Assembly: GCF_945859825.1 (NCBI RefSeq)
Contig: NZ_CAMAPC010000007.1
Location: 62,001-126,000, forward strand
DNA: 64,000 nt
Direction: 5' to 3'
Origin: Pseudoalteromonas holothuriae
Lineage (GTDB): Bacteria > Pseudomonadota > Gammaproteobacteria > Enterobacterales > Alteromonadaceae
Shown here: positions 8,290-20,234 of the stretch, piece after piece
Layout of the letters: every line of letters begins with the position of its first letter
How positions within the stretch are numbered: position 1 is the stretch's first letter
Program-made: the position numbers and the translations under genes
The notes under the pieces: generated by a model
The model's database searches: none
What the model saw: the letters and a program-made list of their open reading frames with translations, nothing else
Told to the model about the DNA's origin: nothing

Positions 8290-9957
8290 TTAGTCTTTTT
8301 GAGCGTTTTTGAAAGCTGCAGCCATTGCGTTTTCAAACGCAGGCTCTTCTTTCTTCAACTTCTCAAGAACTTCTTTCTCTTCAGCTTCGAACATAGCTTT
8401 AACTGAAAGGCTGATAGTACGGTTCTTACGATCAACACCTAAATATTTAGCTTCAATTTCGTCGCCTACAGAAACAACAGTCGTTGCATCTTCGATACGC
8501 TCTTGAGCGATGTCAGCTACACGAATGTAACCTTCAACACCTTCGATAAGCTCAATCGTTGCGCCTTTAGCGTCAACTTCAGTTACCTTACCTTTAACAA
8601 TAGCACCTTTTTTGTTTGCGTCTAGGTAGTTATTGAAAGGGTCAGCTTCGATTTGCTTAACACCAAGAGAGATACGCTCACGTTCAGGATCTACTTGCAA
8701 TACAATTGCAGTGATTTCGTCGCCTTTTTTGAACTCACGAACCGCTTCTTCGCCTGGAGTGTTCCAAGAGATGTCAGAAAGGTGAACAAGTCCATCAATA
8801 CCACCGTCAAGACCGATGAAGATACCGAAGTCAGTGATTGACTTGATCTTACCAGTAACTTGGTCGCCTTTGTTTTGAAGACGAGCAAACTCTTGCCAAG
8901 GGTTAGCAATACATTGCTTAAGACCTAGAGAGATACGACGACGTTCTTCGTCAATCTCAAGAACCATTACTTCAACAGTATCGCCAAGGCTAACTACTTT
9001 TGAAGGGTGGATGTTCTTATTAGTCCAATCCATTTCAGATACGTGTACTAGACCTTCAACACCTTCTTCGATTTCAACGAAGCAACCGTAGTCAGTTAGG
9101 TTAGTTACACGACCAGAAAGCTTAGCACCTTCTGGGTAACGGCCTGCAATTGCAGCCCATGGATCTTCGCCAAGTTGCTTAAGACCTAAAGAAACACGAG
9201 TCTTTTCTTTGTCAAACTTAAGTACTTTAACTGCGATTTCGTCGCCAACGTTCACGATTTCTGAAGGGTGCTTAACACGCTTCCACGCCATATCAGTGAT
9301 ATGTAGAAGGCCATCAACACCACCTAAATCAACGAACGCACCGTAGTCTGTAAGGTTCTTAACGATACCTTTAACTTCTTGACCTTCAACAAGGTTTGCA
9401 AGAAGTTCTTCACGCTCTTGTGAGTTTTCAGATTCGATAACTGCACGACGTGAAACAACAACGTTGTTACGCTTTTGATCAAGCTTGATTACTTTAAACT
9501 CAAGCTCTTTACCTTCAAGGTGTGCTGTGTCACGTACAGGACGAACATCAACAAGTGAACCAGGTAGGAACGCACGAATAGTGTCAACTTCAACGGTGAA
9601 ACCGCCTTTAACTTTACCGTTGATAACACCAATAACAGTCTCTTGCTCTTCGCACGCTTTTTCAAGACGGATCCAAGCTTCATGACGCTTCGCTTTCTCA
9701 CGAGAAAGAATAGTTTCACCGAAACCATCTTCGATTGCATCAAGTGCTACGTCTACTTCGTCGCCAACAGCAACTTCTAGTTCACCAGCAGCATTTTTGA
9801 ATTGCTCCGCAGGGATAGCACTTTCTGATTTCAAACCAGCATCAACAAGAACAATGTTGTTCTCGATTGAAATAACAGTACCTTTAACGATAGAGCCTTG
9901 CTCTGCTTCAAAACCCTTTAGGCTTTCTTCAAATAACTGCGCAAAATTTTCTGACAT
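8290..9957 (-). CDS. rpsA: 30S ribosomal protein S1
   Basis: 555 residues, the length of the six-domain gammaproteobacterial S1. Successive S1/OB repeats are visible (for example [60 protein letters not shown] and [20 protein letters not shown]). S1 recruits mRNA to the 30S subunit. The gene lies between cmk and ihfB as in E. coli. It has fewer rare codons than its neighbours, consistent with high expression. Confidence 0.98.
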   Translation of the reverse strand: MSENFAQLFEESLKGFEAEQGSIVKGTVISIENNIVLVDAGLKSESAIPAEQFKNAAGELEVAVGDEVDVALDAIEDGFGETILSREKAKRHEAWIRLEKACEEQETVIGVINGKVKGGFTVEVDTIRAFLPGSLVDVRPVRDTAHLEGKELEFKVIKLDQKRNNVVVSRRAVIESENSQEREELLANLVEGQEVKGIVKNLTDYGAFVDLGGVDGLLHITDMAWKRVKHPSEIVNVGDEIAVKVLKFDKEKTRVSLGLKQLGEDPWAAIAGRYPEGAKLSGRVTNLTDYGCFVEIEEGVEGLVHVSEMDWTNKNIHPSKVVSLGDTVEVMVLEIDEERRRISLGLKQCIANPWQEFARLQNKGDQVTGKIKSITDFGIFIGLDGGIDGLVHLSDISWNTPGEEAVREFKKGDEITAIVLQVDPERERISLGVKQIEADPFNNYLDANKKGAIVKGKVTEVDAKGATIELIEGVEGYIRVADIAQERIEDATTVVSVGDEIEAKYLGVDRKNRTISLSVKAMFEAEEKEVLEKLKKEEPAFENAMAAAFKNAQKD

Positions 9958-10053
9958 ACTAAATACGTCTCATATATTAATATTCCAATTAGCAACCATG
10001 CTGCATGGGGTAGTTAAAAAAACACCAGCATCCTGCCAGCGCATAATAAATTT

Positions 10054-10767
10054 TTAGGCTAAACGTGATCTTTCGAGCTTTCCTGAAACCACTGCATCAT
10101 CAAGTATTGATACTATTTTAGAAAATACTTGCTGTGCATCCAGTTCAGTCGTGTCGATCACAATTGCATCATCTGCCGGTACAAGCGGCGCAACTTCTCG
10201 ATTCATATCTCGGTCATCGCGTGCTTTTATATCCTCGAGCAGACCACTTAGTGTAACATCTAGCCCTTTAGCATTCAACTCTAAGTAGCGCCTATTAGCA
10301 CGTTCTTGAGCACTTGCCGTCAAATACAGTTTGATTTCGGCTTCAGGGAAAATCACAGTTCCCATGTCCCTACCATCGGCGATTAGTCCTTGTTCGCTTC
10401 TAAATGCTCTCTGACGGCGTAGCAAGGCTTCTCTAACACGAGGTAAAGCCGCTACTTTTGACGCGGCAGCTCCCACCTTTTCATCTCGAATAGTGTTACT
10501 TACATCTTCCCCTTCTAAAATTACTTTACTTTTTTTAGAACTTGGATCGATGAGAAATTGTACATCTAAATTGGCTGCTAACGGCACCAAAGCGTCCTCA
10601 TTATCAAGAGCAATTTGGTGGTGTAACGCAGCTAAAGACAACACGCGATAGATTGCTCCGCTGTCCAAAACATCCCAATTTAGTTTTTCAGCTAACAAGC
10701 GACAAACTGTTCCTTTGCCTGAACCACTTGGGCCGTCTACGGTGATAACTGGCATAGATGCCGGCAT
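10054..10767 (-). CDS. cmk: Cytidylate kinase
   Basis: 237 residues. Phosphorylates CMP/dCMP. The P-loop GPSGSGKGT is at residues 12-20, with [12 protein letters not shown] and the lid region RYLELNAKG present. It is located between aroA and rpsA, the usual order. The final residues ([12 protein letters not shown]) extend a little past the conserved domain. Confidence 0.96.
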   Translation of the reverse strand: MPASMPVITVDGPSGSGKGTVCRLLAEKLNWDVLDSGAIYRVLSLAALHHQIALDNEDALVPLAANLDVQFLIDPSSKKSKVILEGEDVSNTIRDEKVGAAASKVAALPRVREALLRRQRAFRSEQGLIADGRDMGTVIFPEAEIKLYLTASAQERANRRYLELNAKGLDVTLSGLLEDIKARDDRDMNREVAPLVPADDAIVIDTTELDAQQVFSKIVSILDDAVVSGKLERSRLA

Positions 10768-10869
10768 TTAAACCTCCTGAAATGCTCACCTGAAATAAAT
10801 CGCGAGCATTATACGCAAATTAAATGAATTTTACCTTATTATCATGTAACTTTTTGTTAGATAGGTACT

Positions 10870-10910
10870 AAAATGAAAAGTTTAGAGCTATTTTAGAAAC
10901 AACTCTAAAC
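10870..10910 (-). terminator. Rho-independent terminator after aroA
   Basis: On the minus strand GTTTAGAG, a 15-base loop and CTCTAAAC are followed by TTTTCATTTT. It sits 26 bases beyond the aroA stop codon and separates serC-aroA from cmk-rpsA. Confidence 0.7.
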
Positions 10911-10935
10911 CATTACAGCATGACTTCACTAGATG

Positions 10936-12216
10936 TCACTCAGTACTAATTGAGGTAAGCACATCAAAATATGTTGGGAAAGTTTTGGCTGTGCAGCCAG
11001 GGTCGTTAATCGTTACTGTATGACCCGCCACTGCAACCATAGAAAAACACATTGCTATACGATGATCATTGTAGGTATCAATATCAGTTAGATTTATATT
11101 TTTCGGCGGTGTTATCTCGATAAAGTCATTGCCTTCTACCACTTCTGCACCAACCTTCCTCAGTTCAGTGGCCATAGCAGCTAATCGATCTGTTTCCTTC
11201 ACTCGCCAATTGTAAATATTTCTAATCGCCGTAGGTCCTTTAGCAAACAATGCTACTGTCGCCAACGTCATCGCAGCATCAGGAATTGCATTGGCATCTA
11301 TATCAACGCCTTGAAGCTCTCCTTTACGGACAACTAACTTCTCATCGTACCAATCAATTTGTGCCCCAACTTGCTCCATTACATTAGCAAAGCCAATATC
11401 ACCTTGAACACTTTTTTTCCCAACACCGTTGATGACAACTTCACCTCCGGCAATTGCAGCTGCTGCAATAAAATAAGAAGCAGACGATGCATCTCCCTCA
11501 ACCATAATTCTTTTTGGAGAATGATAAACTTGCTCACCTTTAACACTGAAAGTTTGGTAGTTATCATTTACTACATCCACGCCAAATTGCGCCATAACAC
11601 CAATCGTGATATCAATATAAGGCTTTGATACCAAATCTCCTTTAATTCTAATCTTGGTATCACCAGCAAATAAAGGGGCAGCCATTAGTAATGCGGTTAA
11701 AAACTGGCTTGAAATACTACCATCAATTTCAACTTCACCGCCTTGTAAAGCCTTGCCTTTAATCAGCAATGGTGGGTAGTCTTTATTCTTTAAGTATTTA
11801 ATATCCGCACCTAAAGCTTGCATCGCATCTACTAAGTGCCCGACAGGCCGCTCTTCCATACGCGGCTCACCTATCAACTCAAACTCTCCAACTGTAGCAG
11901 CCAATACTGCTGTTAGTGGTCTATATGCAGTACCCGCATTACCCAAAAATAGTGCATCTTTTGGTGAGGTAAGTCGGCCTGCACAGCCATCAACAGTGGC
12001 AATCGTTTTATCATCATTGAGCGTAACACTTACGCCCATTTGCTCTAGTGCACCTAACATGTGACGAATATCATCGCTGTCTAACAAGTTATGCACTTCA
12101 GTGGTGCCCTGTGCTAATGCAGCAAGGAGCAAGATGCGATTAGATAAACTTTTTGAACCAGGTAAGGTGACAGAACCTGACACCTTAGAAATAGGCCTTA
12201 GTGTTAATTGCTCCAT
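10936..12216 (-). CDS. aroA: 3-phosphoshikimate 1-carboxyvinyltransferase (EPSP synthase)
   Basis: 426 residues, class I EPSP synthase length. Substrate motifs include PGSKSLSNR (residues 19-27), [11 protein letters not shown] (91-101) and the DHRIAM motif near the C terminus. The NAGTA glycine is the unchanged, glyphosate-sensitive form; the family's usual Met after it is Tyr here. It joins shikimate-3-phosphate and PEP in chorismate synthesis. Its ATG overlaps the serC TGA by one base, so the two are translationally coupled. Confidence 0.97.
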   Translation of the reverse strand: MEQLTLRPISKVSGSVTLPGSKSLSNRILLLAALAQGTTEVHNLLDSDDIRHMLGALEQMGVSVTLNDDKTIATVDGCAGRLTSPKDALFLGNAGTAYRPLTAVLAATVGEFELIGEPRMEERPVGHLVDAMQALGADIKYLKNKDYPPLLIKGKALQGGEVEIDGSISSQFLTALLMAAPLFAGDTKIRIKGDLVSKPYIDITIGVMAQFGVDVVNDNYQTFSVKGEQVYHSPKRIMVEGDASSASYFIAAAAIAGGEVVINGVGKKSVQGDIGFANVMEQVGAQIDWYDEKLVVRKGELQGVDIDANAIPDAAMTLATVALFAKGPTAIRNIYNWRVKETDRLAAMATELRKVGAEVVEGNDFIEITPPKNINLTDIDTYNDHRIAMCFSMVAVAGHTVTINDPGCTAKTFPTYFDVLTSISTE

Positions 12217-13298
12217 CAGCTGTGCTCCTTTGCAAATTTCTCCATAAACGATACTAACGCGTTAATACCTTCAATTGGCATTGCGTTATAAATGCTAGCG
12301 CGCATCCCGCCAACCAAACGGTGCCCTTCAAGGGCAACTAAATTATTTTGAGCGGCTTGCGCTAAAAACTCCGCATTTAAATTATCGTCTTTTAACCAAA
12401 ATGGGACATTCATTAATGAGCGACAATGTTTTGCTACTTTATTAGAATAAAAATCTGACCCATCAATGTAGTCATACAAAATAGCTGCTTTGTTTTTATT
12501 ATGTACTTCCATAGCTTGCACACCACCGTTCGCTTCTAAGTATTTGAATACTTCAGCTGCTAAGTACCAGGAAAATGTTGGTGGCGTGTTATACATGCTG
12601 CCTTGTTTAGCTTCAATTTTATAATCTAGTATTGATGGGCAAGGAAGGCCTTCGCGGGCTAACAGTGTTTTGCGAATTATCACAATACATAAGCCCGACG
12701 GACCTATATTCTTTTGTGCTCCAGCATAAATAACATCAAAATCATCCACATTTATCTCACGTGATAAAATCATTGATGACATATCTGCCACAATTGGAGC
12801 TGTTTTATGTTTAGGTACATCAAAAATTTCTATACCATCAATGGTTTCATTCGGGCAGTAATGAATAAATGAGGCGTTCTCTGGCAGTAGCCATTGATTG
12901 ACTGGTTTAATATCAAATTGACCGTTATCATCGTTACGAACATTGATGCCTTCTACTGTTGTAAATCTTGCTCCCTCTTGGGTAGCTCCAGTAGACCAAA
13001 TACCATTTTCGATATACACACCAGGTGCATTATCCAAGTGTAAATTTAGGGGAACCGCCGCAAACTGACCACGACCACCGCCGTGCATAAATAACACGTC
13101 AAATTCATCTGAGATTGCCATCAAACGACGTAAGCTTGCTTCACACTCTTTTACCATGGCCAAAAATGGCGCAGATCGATGGCTCATTTCCATCACTGAT
13201 ACACCTAAATTTTGCCAATTTAAAAATTCTTGCTGTGCTTTATTCATGACCTCAGGGGGCAACATTGCAGGACCTGCACAAAAATTATATACCGTCAT
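12216..13298 (-). CDS. serC: Phosphoserine aminotransferase
   Basis: 360 residues. PLP enzyme of serine and pyridoxine synthesis. The N-terminal [12 protein letters not shown], the phosphate-binding GGGRGQF region near residue 75 and the PLP lysine in [10 protein letters not shown] (about 197) are all present. The serC-aroA order with a one-base overlap is classical. It is separated from gyrA upstream by a strong hairpin. Confidence 0.97.
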   Translation of the reverse strand: MTVYNFCAGPAMLPPEVMNKAQQEFLNWQNLGVSVMEMSHRSAPFLAMVKECEASLRRLMAISDEFDVLFMHGGGRGQFAAVPLNLHLDNAPGVYIENGIWSTGATQEGARFTTVEGINVRNDDNGQFDIKPVNQWLLPENASFIHYCPNETIDGIEIFDVPKHKTAPIVADMSSMILSREINVDDFDVIYAGAQKNIGPSGLCIVIIRKTLLAREGLPCPSILDYKIEAKQGSMYNTPPTFSWYLAAEVFKYLEANGGVQAMEVHNKNKAAILYDYIDGSDFYSNKVAKHCRSLMNVPFWLKDDNLNAEFLAQAAQNNLVALEGHRLVGGMRASIYNAMPIEGINALVSFMEKFAKEHS

Positions 13299-13333
13299 TT
13301 TTCCTCATTCCTAAACAACTTAGTATTTATTAT

Positions 13334-13360
13334 AAAAAAAGCGGCCGGAGCCGCTTTTTT
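13334..13360 (-). terminator. Strong bidirectional-looking terminator after gyrA
   Basis: AAAAAAA then GCGGC, a short CGGA loop, GCCGC and TTTTTT: a GC-rich stem with an A-tract and a T-tract on either side. It lies just past the gyrA stop and before the serC start. Confidence 0.88.
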
Positions 13361-13363
13361 CAC

Positions 13364-16042
13364 TTATTCACTGGGTGAGTCATCAGTGCTCACTGGTGAG
13401 TCCTCCGGTGCAGGTAATTCACTACCTTCACCTTCGGGAAGTTCTTCAACTGCTATTTCCTCGATACGTTGTAAACCAACTACTTGCTCGTCGTCAATAG
13501 TTCTAATCAAAATAACCCCTTGGGTATTACGACCAACCGTTGAAACTTCACTAACACGTGTTCGCACAAGCGTACTGCGATTAGATATCAACATGATTTC
13601 GTTGTTATCTTCAACTTGTACAGCACCCACAACACTACCGTTACGTTCGCTAACTTTAATAGACACAACACCTTGAGTAGCTCGGCTCTTAGCCGGGTAA
13701 TCTTCTAGCAAAGTACGTTTACCGTAACCATTTTCAGTTACTGTTAATATAGCGCCATCGTTTTTAGGCACAATCAGCGAAACAACTTTTACATCATCAG
13801 GCATCTTAATACCGCGTACACCAGTTGCTGTACGACCCATAGGGCGAAGTGCTAGCTGCTCTTCACCTGTTTCAGGGTCAATTTTTACCTCACCAGTTTC
13901 AGAGTCACGTAATTTTTCATTGAAACGCACTACTTTACCATGATCAGTAAATAGCATGATATCGTTACTGCCATTTGTGATATCTGCACCTATCAAGCAA
14001 TCGCCTTCATTTAAATTAATAGCAATGATGCCGCTTGCGCGTTGACGGCTATATGCCGTAAGCGGTGTTTTCTTAACAGTGCCGTTAGCTGTTGCCATCA
14101 ATACATACTTGTCTTCTTCGTACTCTCGAACAGGTAAGATTGTGGTAATACGCTCATCAGCTTCAAGTGGTAACAAATTAACGATTGGTTTACCACGTGC
14201 TGCACGAGAAGCAAGCGGTAACTGATAGACCTTCAACCAGTACATGCGACCAGCGGTTGAGAAACATAAGATAGTATCATGGGTATTAGCAACTAATAGA
14301 CGCTCGATAAAGTCTTCATCTTTCATACGCGTAGCAGCTTTACCTTTACCACCACGGCGCTGCGCCTCATAATCAGTAAGAGGCTGGTACTTGACATAAC
14401 CTTCGTGCGATAAAGTAACTACAACGTCTTCTTCATTGATCAAGTCTTCTAAACTAATGTCATGCGCGGCTGCACTAATTTCAGTGCGACGCTCATCGCC
14501 ATAAGTCTCTTTAATGACCACAAGCTCATCGCGGATCACTTCCATCAAACGTTCAGGTGTGGAGAGTATGTATAATAATTCTGCGATTAGTTCTAATAAC
14601 TCTTGGTATTCAGCTAGAATCTTTTCGTGTTCAAGACCCGTTAATTTATGTAAGCGTAAATCTAAAATGGCTTGAGCTTGTTGTTCTGACAAATAATACT
14701 CACCGTCACGAATACCCAGTTCTGGCTCTAACCAATCTGGACGTGCAACATTATCTTCACCCGCTTTTTCAAGCATGCCTTTAACTGTACCCAGCGCCCA
14801 AGAACGTGCTACTAGTGCAGCTTTTGCCTCAGATGGGCTCGGTGATTTACGAATAAGCTCAATGATAGGGTCTATATTTGCCAGTGCAATCGCCAAACCT
14901 TCAAGGGTGTGTGCTCTATCACGTGCTTTACGTAAATCAAATACGGTACGACGCGTTACAACTTCACGGCGATGAATAATGAACGCTTCAAGCATTTCTT
15001 TTAAGTTAAAACATTTAGGCTGATTATTGTCTAACGCAACCATATTCATACCAAACACAGTTTGTAACTGAGTTTGTGCATATAGGTTGTTTAAAATCAC
15101 TTCGCCTACTTCACCACGTTTGACCTCAATTACGATACGCATACCGTCTTTGTCTGATTCGTCACGAAGCGCGCTGATCCCTTCAACTTTTTTCTCTTTA
15201 ACTAATTCAGCAATTTTTTCTATTAAGCGTGCTTTGTTAACTTGGTAGGGAATTTCATGGACGATAATAGTTTCTTTACTCGTTTTTTCGTCCACTTCAA
15301 TTTCAGCACGAGCACGGATGTAAACTTTACCACGGCCTGTTTTATAAGCCTGCTCAATGCCCTTTTTACCGTTAATAATTGCTGCTGTTGGAAAATCTGG
15401 GCCTGGAATATACTCTATCAAGTCTTCAATGGTTAGATCAGGATTTTGGATTAAAGCCAAACAACCATTGATCACCTCAGTTAAGTTATGAGGAGGTATG
15501 TTCGTTGCCATACCAACAGCAATACCTGAGGAGCCATTAACTAATAAAGCAGGTACTCTTGTCGGTAATACATCGGGAATTTGTTCAGTACCATCGTAGT
15601 TTGGTACAAAATCGACCGTTTCTTTTTCTAAGTCGGCTAACAATTCGTGAGAAATCTTAGCCATACGTACTTCGGTATAACGCATTGCAGCTGCTGAGTC
15701 ACCATCTACAGAACCAAAGTTACCTTGGCCATCAACCAGCATGTAGCGTAAAGAAAATGGTTGCGCCATACGTACTATTGTGTCGTACACTGCGCTGTCG
15801 CCGTGAGGGTGGTATTTACCAATTACATCACCGACAACACGCGCCGACTTCTTATAAGGCTTATTCCAGTCATTTTTCAATTCGTTCATGGCAAACAAAA
15901 CACGACGGTGTACTGGCTTTAAGCCATCACGTACGTCAGGTAATGCACGACCAACGATCACACTCATCGCGTAATCTAAGTACGAGTTTTTGAGTTCATC
16001 TTCAATATTGACTGGCAGGATTTCATTGGCGAGTTCAGTCAT
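13364..16042 (-). CDS. gyrA: DNA gyrase subunit A
   Basis: 892 residues. The breakage-reunion domain carries the catalytic tyrosine at 122 (AMRYTEVRM). The quinolone-determining region [10 protein letters not shown] has Ser83 and Asp87, the wild-type, sensitive residues by E. coli numbering. The C-terminal domain has the GyrA box (QRRGGKGK) and the repeating beta-pinwheel blades, and ends in an acidic, proline/serine-rich tail ([17 protein letters not shown]), normal for gyrases. It is divergent from ubiG. Confidence 0.98.
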   Translation of the reverse strand: MTELANEILPVNIEDELKNSYLDYAMSVIVGRALPDVRDGLKPVHRRVLFAMNELKNDWNKPYKKSARVVGDVIGKYHPHGDSAVYDTIVRMAQPFSLRYMLVDGQGNFGSVDGDSAAAMRYTEVRMAKISHELLADLEKETVDFVPNYDGTEQIPDVLPTRVPALLVNGSSGIAVGMATNIPPHNLTEVINGCLALIQNPDLTIEDLIEYIPGPDFPTAAIINGKKGIEQAYKTGRGKVYIRARAEIEVDEKTSKETIIVHEIPYQVNKARLIEKIAELVKEKKVEGISALRDESDKDGMRIVIEVKRGEVGEVILNNLYAQTQLQTVFGMNMVALDNNQPKCFNLKEMLEAFIIHRREVVTRRTVFDLRKARDRAHTLEGLAIALANIDPIIELIRKSPSPSEAKAALVARSWALGTVKGMLEKAGEDNVARPDWLEPELGIRDGEYYLSEQQAQAILDLRLHKLTGLEHEKILAEYQELLELIAELLYILSTPERLMEVIRDELVVIKETYGDERRTEISAAAHDISLEDLINEEDVVVTLSHEGYVKYQPLTDYEAQRRGGKGKAATRMKDEDFIERLLVANTHDTILCFSTAGRMYWLKVYQLPLASRAARGKPIVNLLPLEADERITTILPVREYEEDKYVLMATANGTVKKTPLTAYSRQRASGIIAINLNEGDCLIGADITNGSNDIMLFTDHGKVVRFNEKLRDSETGEVKIDPETGEEQLALRPMGRTATGVRGIKMPDDVKVVSLIVPKNDGAILTVTENGYGKRTLLEDYPAKSRATQGVVSIKVSERNGSVVGAVQVEDNNEIMLISNRSTLVRTRVSEVSTVGRNTQGVILIRTIDDEQVVGLQRIEEIAVEELPEGEGSELPAPEDSPVSTDDSPSE

Positions 16043-16194
16043 TCGGTTCCACTTTCCTTCAGTGTCTAACCCTTTTATGTCACACTATCGCGTGACAAAG
16101 GGATTAAGTTATTATTAATTCTCAAACGCCATGCTAACACACTTTTAAACAGTTTACAGGCGCAAAATTTTAGTGATTTTAATCTGACCCCCTT

Positions 16195-16200
16195 TATAAT
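16195..16200 (+). promoter_or_regulatory. Candidate -10 box for ubiG
   Basis: TATAAT lies 27 bases upstream of the ubiG ATG, with an AGGAAG ribosome binding site in between. The -35 region is not clear. The 185-base gyrA-ubiG divergent gap must also hold the gyrA promoter, which I cannot pin down. Confidence 0.5.
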
Positions 16201-16227
16201 GCGCTCAGATTAACGAGGAAGTTTTTT

Positions 16228-16938
16228 ATGACCGAACATCAAAATGTAGACCCACAAGAAATTGCAAAGTTTGAACAAATCGCAGAACGGTGGTGGGATA
16301 CAGAAGGAGAATTTAAACCGCTGCACGATATCAACCCACTGCGCTTAGATTTTATAAATGATAAATGTCAGGGTTTATTTGCAAAAAAAGTACTAGATGT
16401 TGGCTGTGGCGGCGGTATTCTTACAGAGAGTATGGCTAGACTAGGCGCAAAGGCTCATGGCATTGATATGGGTCAAGAGCCATTAAATGTCGCTAAGTTA
16501 CATAGCTTAGAGTCTGGCGTAAAAGTTGATTATCAAAAAATACCTGCTGAGGACTTTGCCACCCAGCACCCTGAAGAATTTGATGTAATAACATGCATGG
16601 AAATGTTAGAACATGTTCCAGAGCCCGCTTCTATTATCTCAGCAGTGGCTCAACTTGCAAAACCTGGTGCCAGTGTCTTTTTCTCTACACTCAACAAAAC
16701 AACAAAAGCTTATTTAATGGCAATTGTTGGCGCAGAGAAAATCCTTAAAATTGTGCCTGAAGGTACACACCAACATGACAAGTTTATTCGCCCTTCAACA
16801 CTAATTAACTGGGCTGAACAAGTCGGTCTAAAAGTGCGCGCTAGTGCTGGTATTAGCTATAATCCGATTAGCAAAACATTCACACTAACTGATGATGTCA
16901 GTGTTAATTATCTTTTACATTTTGAGAAGCTAGCATGA
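16228..16938 (+). CDS. ubiG: Ubiquinone biosynthesis O-methyltransferase
   Basis: 236 residues. The class I SAM-binding motif [18 protein letters not shown] starts near residue 55, and the [19 protein letters not shown] signature near the N terminus is diagnostic of UbiG. It methylates two hydroxyl groups in ubiquinone synthesis. The gyrA/ubiG divergent arrangement is conserved in gammaproteobacteria. Its stop overlaps the next start (ATGA). Confidence 0.97.
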   Translation: MTEHQNVDPQEIAKFEQIAERWWDTEGEFKPLHDINPLRLDFINDKCQGLFAKKVLDVGCGGGILTESMARLGAKAHGIDMGQEPLNVAKLHSLESGVKVDYQKIPAEDFATQHPEEFDVITCMEMLEHVPEPASIISAVAQLAKPGASVFFSTLNKTTKAYLMAIVGAEKILKIVPEGTHQHDKFIRPSTLINWAEQVGLKVRASAGISYNPISKTFTLTDDVSVNYLLHFEKLA

Positions 16939-17582
16939 CCCAAGCTGTTATTTTTGACTTAGATGGGACCCTACTAGACACTTGTGATGATCTGGGTGCC
17001 GCGCTTAACTACACTTTACAGTTATATGGCCTACCTGAGGTATCAAAAGCAGATTATAGCCCCGCAATATCAAATGGCGTTAAAGCGTTATTACAAGTTG
17101 GCTTTAAAGATAAGCTAACTGATTATGACGAACCCATACTAAAACAAAGTGTGCTTGATTATTATGAAAAAAACATCGCGGTTCATAGCCATTGTTTTAA
17201 CGGGATCGCCCCTTTATTAGACATGCTTCGTAGTAACGGAATAAAAATTGGTATAATGACCAACAAACCGACCTTCCTAACTTTACCCTTGTTAAAGTTA
17301 ATAGATGAATTAAAAGATATCGAAGTCGTCGTTTGCGGGGATACGCTAGATGAAGCAAAGCCTTCACCAAAACCACTCTTGCATGTTGCTCAACAATTAG
17401 CAGTTAAACCTAGCGAATGTTTTTATGTAGGCGATGCAGAAAGAGACATCGCAGCCGCAAAAGCGGCCAATATGCGATCCGTTGCTGCGTTGTGGGGCTA
17501 TATCCCCAGCAAAGCAATTGCACTCAGCTGGCAAGCAGATCTAAATTTAACTAACCCTGAATCGTTATTTTCGCATATCTAG
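16935..17582 (+). CDS. HAD-superfamily phosphatase, phosphoglycolate phosphatase-like
   Basis: 215 residues. Motif [12 protein letters not shown] (residues 6-16), motif II MTNKP and motif [17 protein letters not shown] define a HAD hydrolase with a small helical cap, as in Gph. It overlaps ubiG by four bases and is probably co-translated. In many gammaproteobacteria a gene of this type follows ubiG; whether the substrate is 2-phosphoglycolate or another small phosphate (for example a MupP-like role) cannot be decided here. Confidence 0.85.
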   Translation: MTQAVIFDLDGTLLDTCDDLGAALNYTLQLYGLPEVSKADYSPAISNGVKALLQVGFKDKLTDYDEPILKQSVLDYYEKNIAVHSHCFNGIAPLLDMLRSNGIKIGIMTNKPTFLTLPLLKLIDELKDIEVVVCGDTLDEAKPSPKPLLHVAQQLAVKPSECFYVGDAERDIAAAKAANMRSVAALWGYIPSKAIALSWQADLNLTNPESLFSHI

Positions 17583-17596
17583 TATTTTTGATTTCG

Positions 17597-17620
17597 ACAA
17601 GGCACTATATCTTGTGCCTT
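17597..17620 (+). terminator. Hairpin after the HAD phosphatase gene
   Basis: CAAGGCAC, loop TATATCTT, GTGCCTTG: a perfect 8-bp stem starting 14 bases after the stop codon. No T-tract follows, so it may act as a 3' stabiliser or need Rho. Confidence 0.45.
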
Positions 17621-17778
17621 GTAGCTAAAAGAAAGCCAGATTGCGTATAAAAAAATCAGTTAGAATTTTTTTTGAATTTGATAAAAAAACCAGACTTCTT
17701 GGTTGATTTTTTTTAGGCTTCTTTACCAGTGATTCCTCAAAGGTTAATGGATACTAACACTTGAAGATTATCCCTAAG

Positions 17779-17787
17779 TTATCCACA
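17779..17787 (+). promoter_or_regulatory. DnaA box upstream of nrdA
   Basis: TTATCCACA is a perfect consensus DnaA 9-mer. A weaker TTATCCCTA lies at 17768. E. coli nrdAB is also DnaA-regulated, so DnaA-linked control of ribonucleotide reductase is likely conserved here. It lies in the 361-base nrdA upstream region (17583-17943), which otherwise holds only the hairpin above and the NrdR-like boxes. Confidence 0.7.
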
Positions 17788-17826
17788 ATTGTAGCCAAGT
17801 TGTTCTATTGCAAATTATGCTAATCC

Positions 17827-17840
17827 ACACTATCTTGTGA
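17827..17840 (+). promoter_or_regulatory. NrdR-like box 1
   Basis: ACACTATCTTGTGA resembles the NrdR consensus (ACACWATATWGTGT-like inverted repeat). It is centred about 31 bases, three helical turns, before box 2, the paired spacing expected for NrdR repression of class Ia reductase genes. Confidence 0.65.
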
Positions 17841-17855
17841 TCCACGGTAAGCCTA

Positions 17856-17874
17856 TCACCATATATAGTGGTGA
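17856..17874 (+). promoter_or_regulatory. NrdR-like box 2
   Basis: TCACCATATATAGTGGTGA has 6-bp inverted arms (TCACCA/TGGTGA) around an AT core and fits the NrdR pattern. It is about 70 bases before the chosen nrdA ATG. Confidence 0.65.
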
Positions 17875-17943
17875 ATAGATAATCAAAGTGTGAACCGTGC
17901 GTTTACCACAAAAATACAATTCCGAAGGAATACAGGCGCAACT

Positions 17944-20229
17944 ATGAACCAACAGCTATCTGTCAGCAAACGAAATGGCCGTAAAGAGCCGCTTGATCTT
18001 GATAAGATCCATCGCGTGATCACTTGGGCCGCAGAAGGTCTAAATAATGTTTCTGTATCACAGGTCGAATTAAAGTCTCATATTCAGTTTTACGATGGTA
18101 TTCGTACTGAAGATATACATGAAACTATTATTAAAGCCGCTGCTGATTTAATAGATAAAGACTCTCCTGATTACCAATATTTAGCTGCGCGCCTTGCAGT
18201 GTTCCATTTACGTAAAAAAGCTTATGGCCAATTTGAGCCGCCGCATTTATATGACCATGTAACTAAAATGGTTGAAGACAAACGTTATGACCCTCACCTT
18301 CTTGTTGATTATACCGAGCAAGAACTTGATGAACTTAATGACTACGTTGATCACAGCCGTGATATGAATTTTAGTTATGCCGCTGTAAAACAGCTCGAAG
18401 GTAAATATTTAGTTCAAAACCGTGTGACGGGCGAAATCTATGAGAGTGCCCAATTTTTGTATATTTTGGTCGCTGCAAGCTTATTTTCGGATTACCAAAA
18501 AGATACACGCCTAGACTACGTCAAACGTTTTTATGATGCGATCTCACTTTTTAAAATATCACTACCTACCCCGATTATGGCGGGTGTACGCACACCAACT
18601 CGTCAATTTAGTTCCTGCGTATTGATTGAGTGCGGTGATAGTTTAGACTCTATCAATGCGACTTCATCTGCTATCGTAAAATATGTAAGTCAACGCGCTG
18701 GGATTGGAATAAACGCTGGCCGTATTCGTGCATTAGGTAGCCCTATTCGCAATGGTGAAGCTTATCACACTGGTTGCATTCCTTTTTACAAACACTTTCA
18801 GACTGCTGTTAAAAGCTGCTCGCAAGGTGGTGTTCGCGGTGGCGCTGCCACTTTGTTTTACCCGCTTTGGCATTTAGAAGTAGAAAACTTGCTTGTTCTA
18901 AAAAATAACCGAGGCGTTGAAGAAAACCGTGTCCGCCACTTAGATTATGGTGTGCAATTTAATAAAACTATGTACACACGTTTGATCAAAGATGGTTACA
19001 TCACATTATTTAGCCCATCGGATGTACCAGGGCTGTATGATGCTTTTTTTGAAGACCAAGAAAAGTTTGAAACTCTGTACGTGCAATACGAACAAGATGA
19101 ATCAATTCGTAAAAAGCGTATTAAAGCCATTGAGCTATTTTCTATGTTTGCACAAGAACGTGCAAGTACCGGTCGAATTTACCTGCAAAATGTTGACCAC
19201 TGTAATACACATAGCCCATTTGACTCAAAGGTTGCCCCAATTCGACAGTCAAACTTGTGCCTTGAAATTGCGCTACCAACTAAGCCTTTAAACAATGTGA
19301 GCGACCCTGATGGTGAGATTGCACTATGTACCTTATCAGCATTCAACTTAGGTGCGCTCGAATCATTAGACGAGCTAGAGGAATTAGCTGAACTTGCCGT
19401 AAGGGCACTTGATAACCTATTAGATTTTCAAGACTACCCCGTACCTGCTGCACAAAATGCAACTATGGGACGTCGTACTCTCGGTATTGGCGTTATTAAC
19501 TATGCTTATTACCTCGCCAAAAATGGCGTTAAGTATTCTGATGGCAGCGCGAATGGTTTAACACACCGTACTTTTGAAGCAATTCAGTTTTACTTAATGA
19601 AAGCATCAAATGAGCTAGCTAAAGAGCGTGGTGCTTGTCCATTGTTTAATGAGACTACGTACTCCCAAGGCATTATGCCAATTGATACATACAAGCGTGA
19701 TTTAGATAAAATTTGTGATGAACCCCTCCATTTAGATTGGAACGGTCTTCGCGAGCGTATACAAGAACATGGTATGCGCAACTCAACGCTATCAGCATTA
19801 ATGCCATCAGAGACATCATCACAAATATCAAATGCCACAAATGGTATTGAACCACCTCGTGGTCATATCAGCGTAAAAGCCAGTAAAGATGGTATATTAA
19901 AACAAGTTGTTCCTGAGTATGAGCGTTTAAAAGACAGCTATGAATTACTGTGGGATATCCCTTCAAATGATGGTTACTTAAGCTTGGTTGGAATTATGCA
20001 GAAGTTTGTCGATCAAACTATCTCTGCAAATACAAACTACGACCCAAATAAGTTTGAAGGTGGCAAAGTTCCAATGCAGCTGCTGCTTAAAGATTTATTA
20101 ACTGCATATAAGTTAGGTGTAAAAACACTTTATTATCACAACACCCGAGATGGCGCTTCTGACTCACATGATGAGCTTAAAGTACAAGCGGAAGATGATG
20201 ATTGTGCAGGCGGCGCTTGTAAAATATAA
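17944..20229 (+). CDS. nrdA: Ribonucleoside-diphosphate reductase class Ia, alpha subunit
   Basis: With the ATG at 17944 the protein is 761 residues, exactly the E. coli NrdA length; the frame is open to a GTG at 17890, but those extra 18 residues are not family-like. The N terminus is an ATP-cone (VSKRNGRKEPLDLDKIHRV). The catalytic cysteine region FSSCVLIECGDS, the N-x-C-x-E core in SNLCLEIALP and the C-terminal redox cysteines (DDDCAGGACKI) are present. It makes dNDPs with NrdB. Confidence 0.96.
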   Translation: MNQQLSVSKRNGRKEPLDLDKIHRVITWAAEGLNNVSVSQVELKSHIQFYDGIRTEDIHETIIKAAADLIDKDSPDYQYLAARLAVFHLRKKAYGQFEPPHLYDHVTKMVEDKRYDPHLLVDYTEQELDELNDYVDHSRDMNFSYAAVKQLEGKYLVQNRVTGEIYESAQFLYILVAASLFSDYQKDTRLDYVKRFYDAISLFKISLPTPIMAGVRTPTRQFSSCVLIECGDSLDSINATSSAIVKYVSQRAGIGINAGRIRALGSPIRNGEAYHTGCIPFYKHFQTAVKSCSQGGVRGGAATLFYPLWHLEVENLLVLKNNRGVEENRVRHLDYGVQFNKTMYTRLIKDGYITLFSPSDVPGLYDAFFEDQEKFETLYVQYEQDESIRKKRIKAIELFSMFAQERASTGRIYLQNVDHCNTHSPFDSKVAPIRQSNLCLEIALPTKPLNNVSDPDGEIALCTLSAFNLGALESLDELEELAELAVRALDNLLDFQDYPVPAAQNATMGRRTLGIGVINYAYYLAKNGVKYSDGSANGLTHRTFEAIQFYLMKASNELAKERGACPLFNETTYSQGIMPIDTYKRDLDKICDEPLHLDWNGLRERIQEHGMRNSTLSALMPSETSSQISNATNGIEPPRGHISVKASKDGILKQVVPEYERLKDSYELLWDIPSNDGYLSLVGIMQKFVDQTISANTNYDPNKFEGGKVPMQLLLKDLLTAYKLGVKTLYYHNTRDGASDSHDELKVQAEDDDCAGGACKI

Positions 20230-20234
20230 GTATT

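Noticed and set aside
13364-16042. Quinolone-resistance change in gyrA
   Set aside because: Ser83 and Asp87 are the usual sensitive residues; nothing points to resistance.
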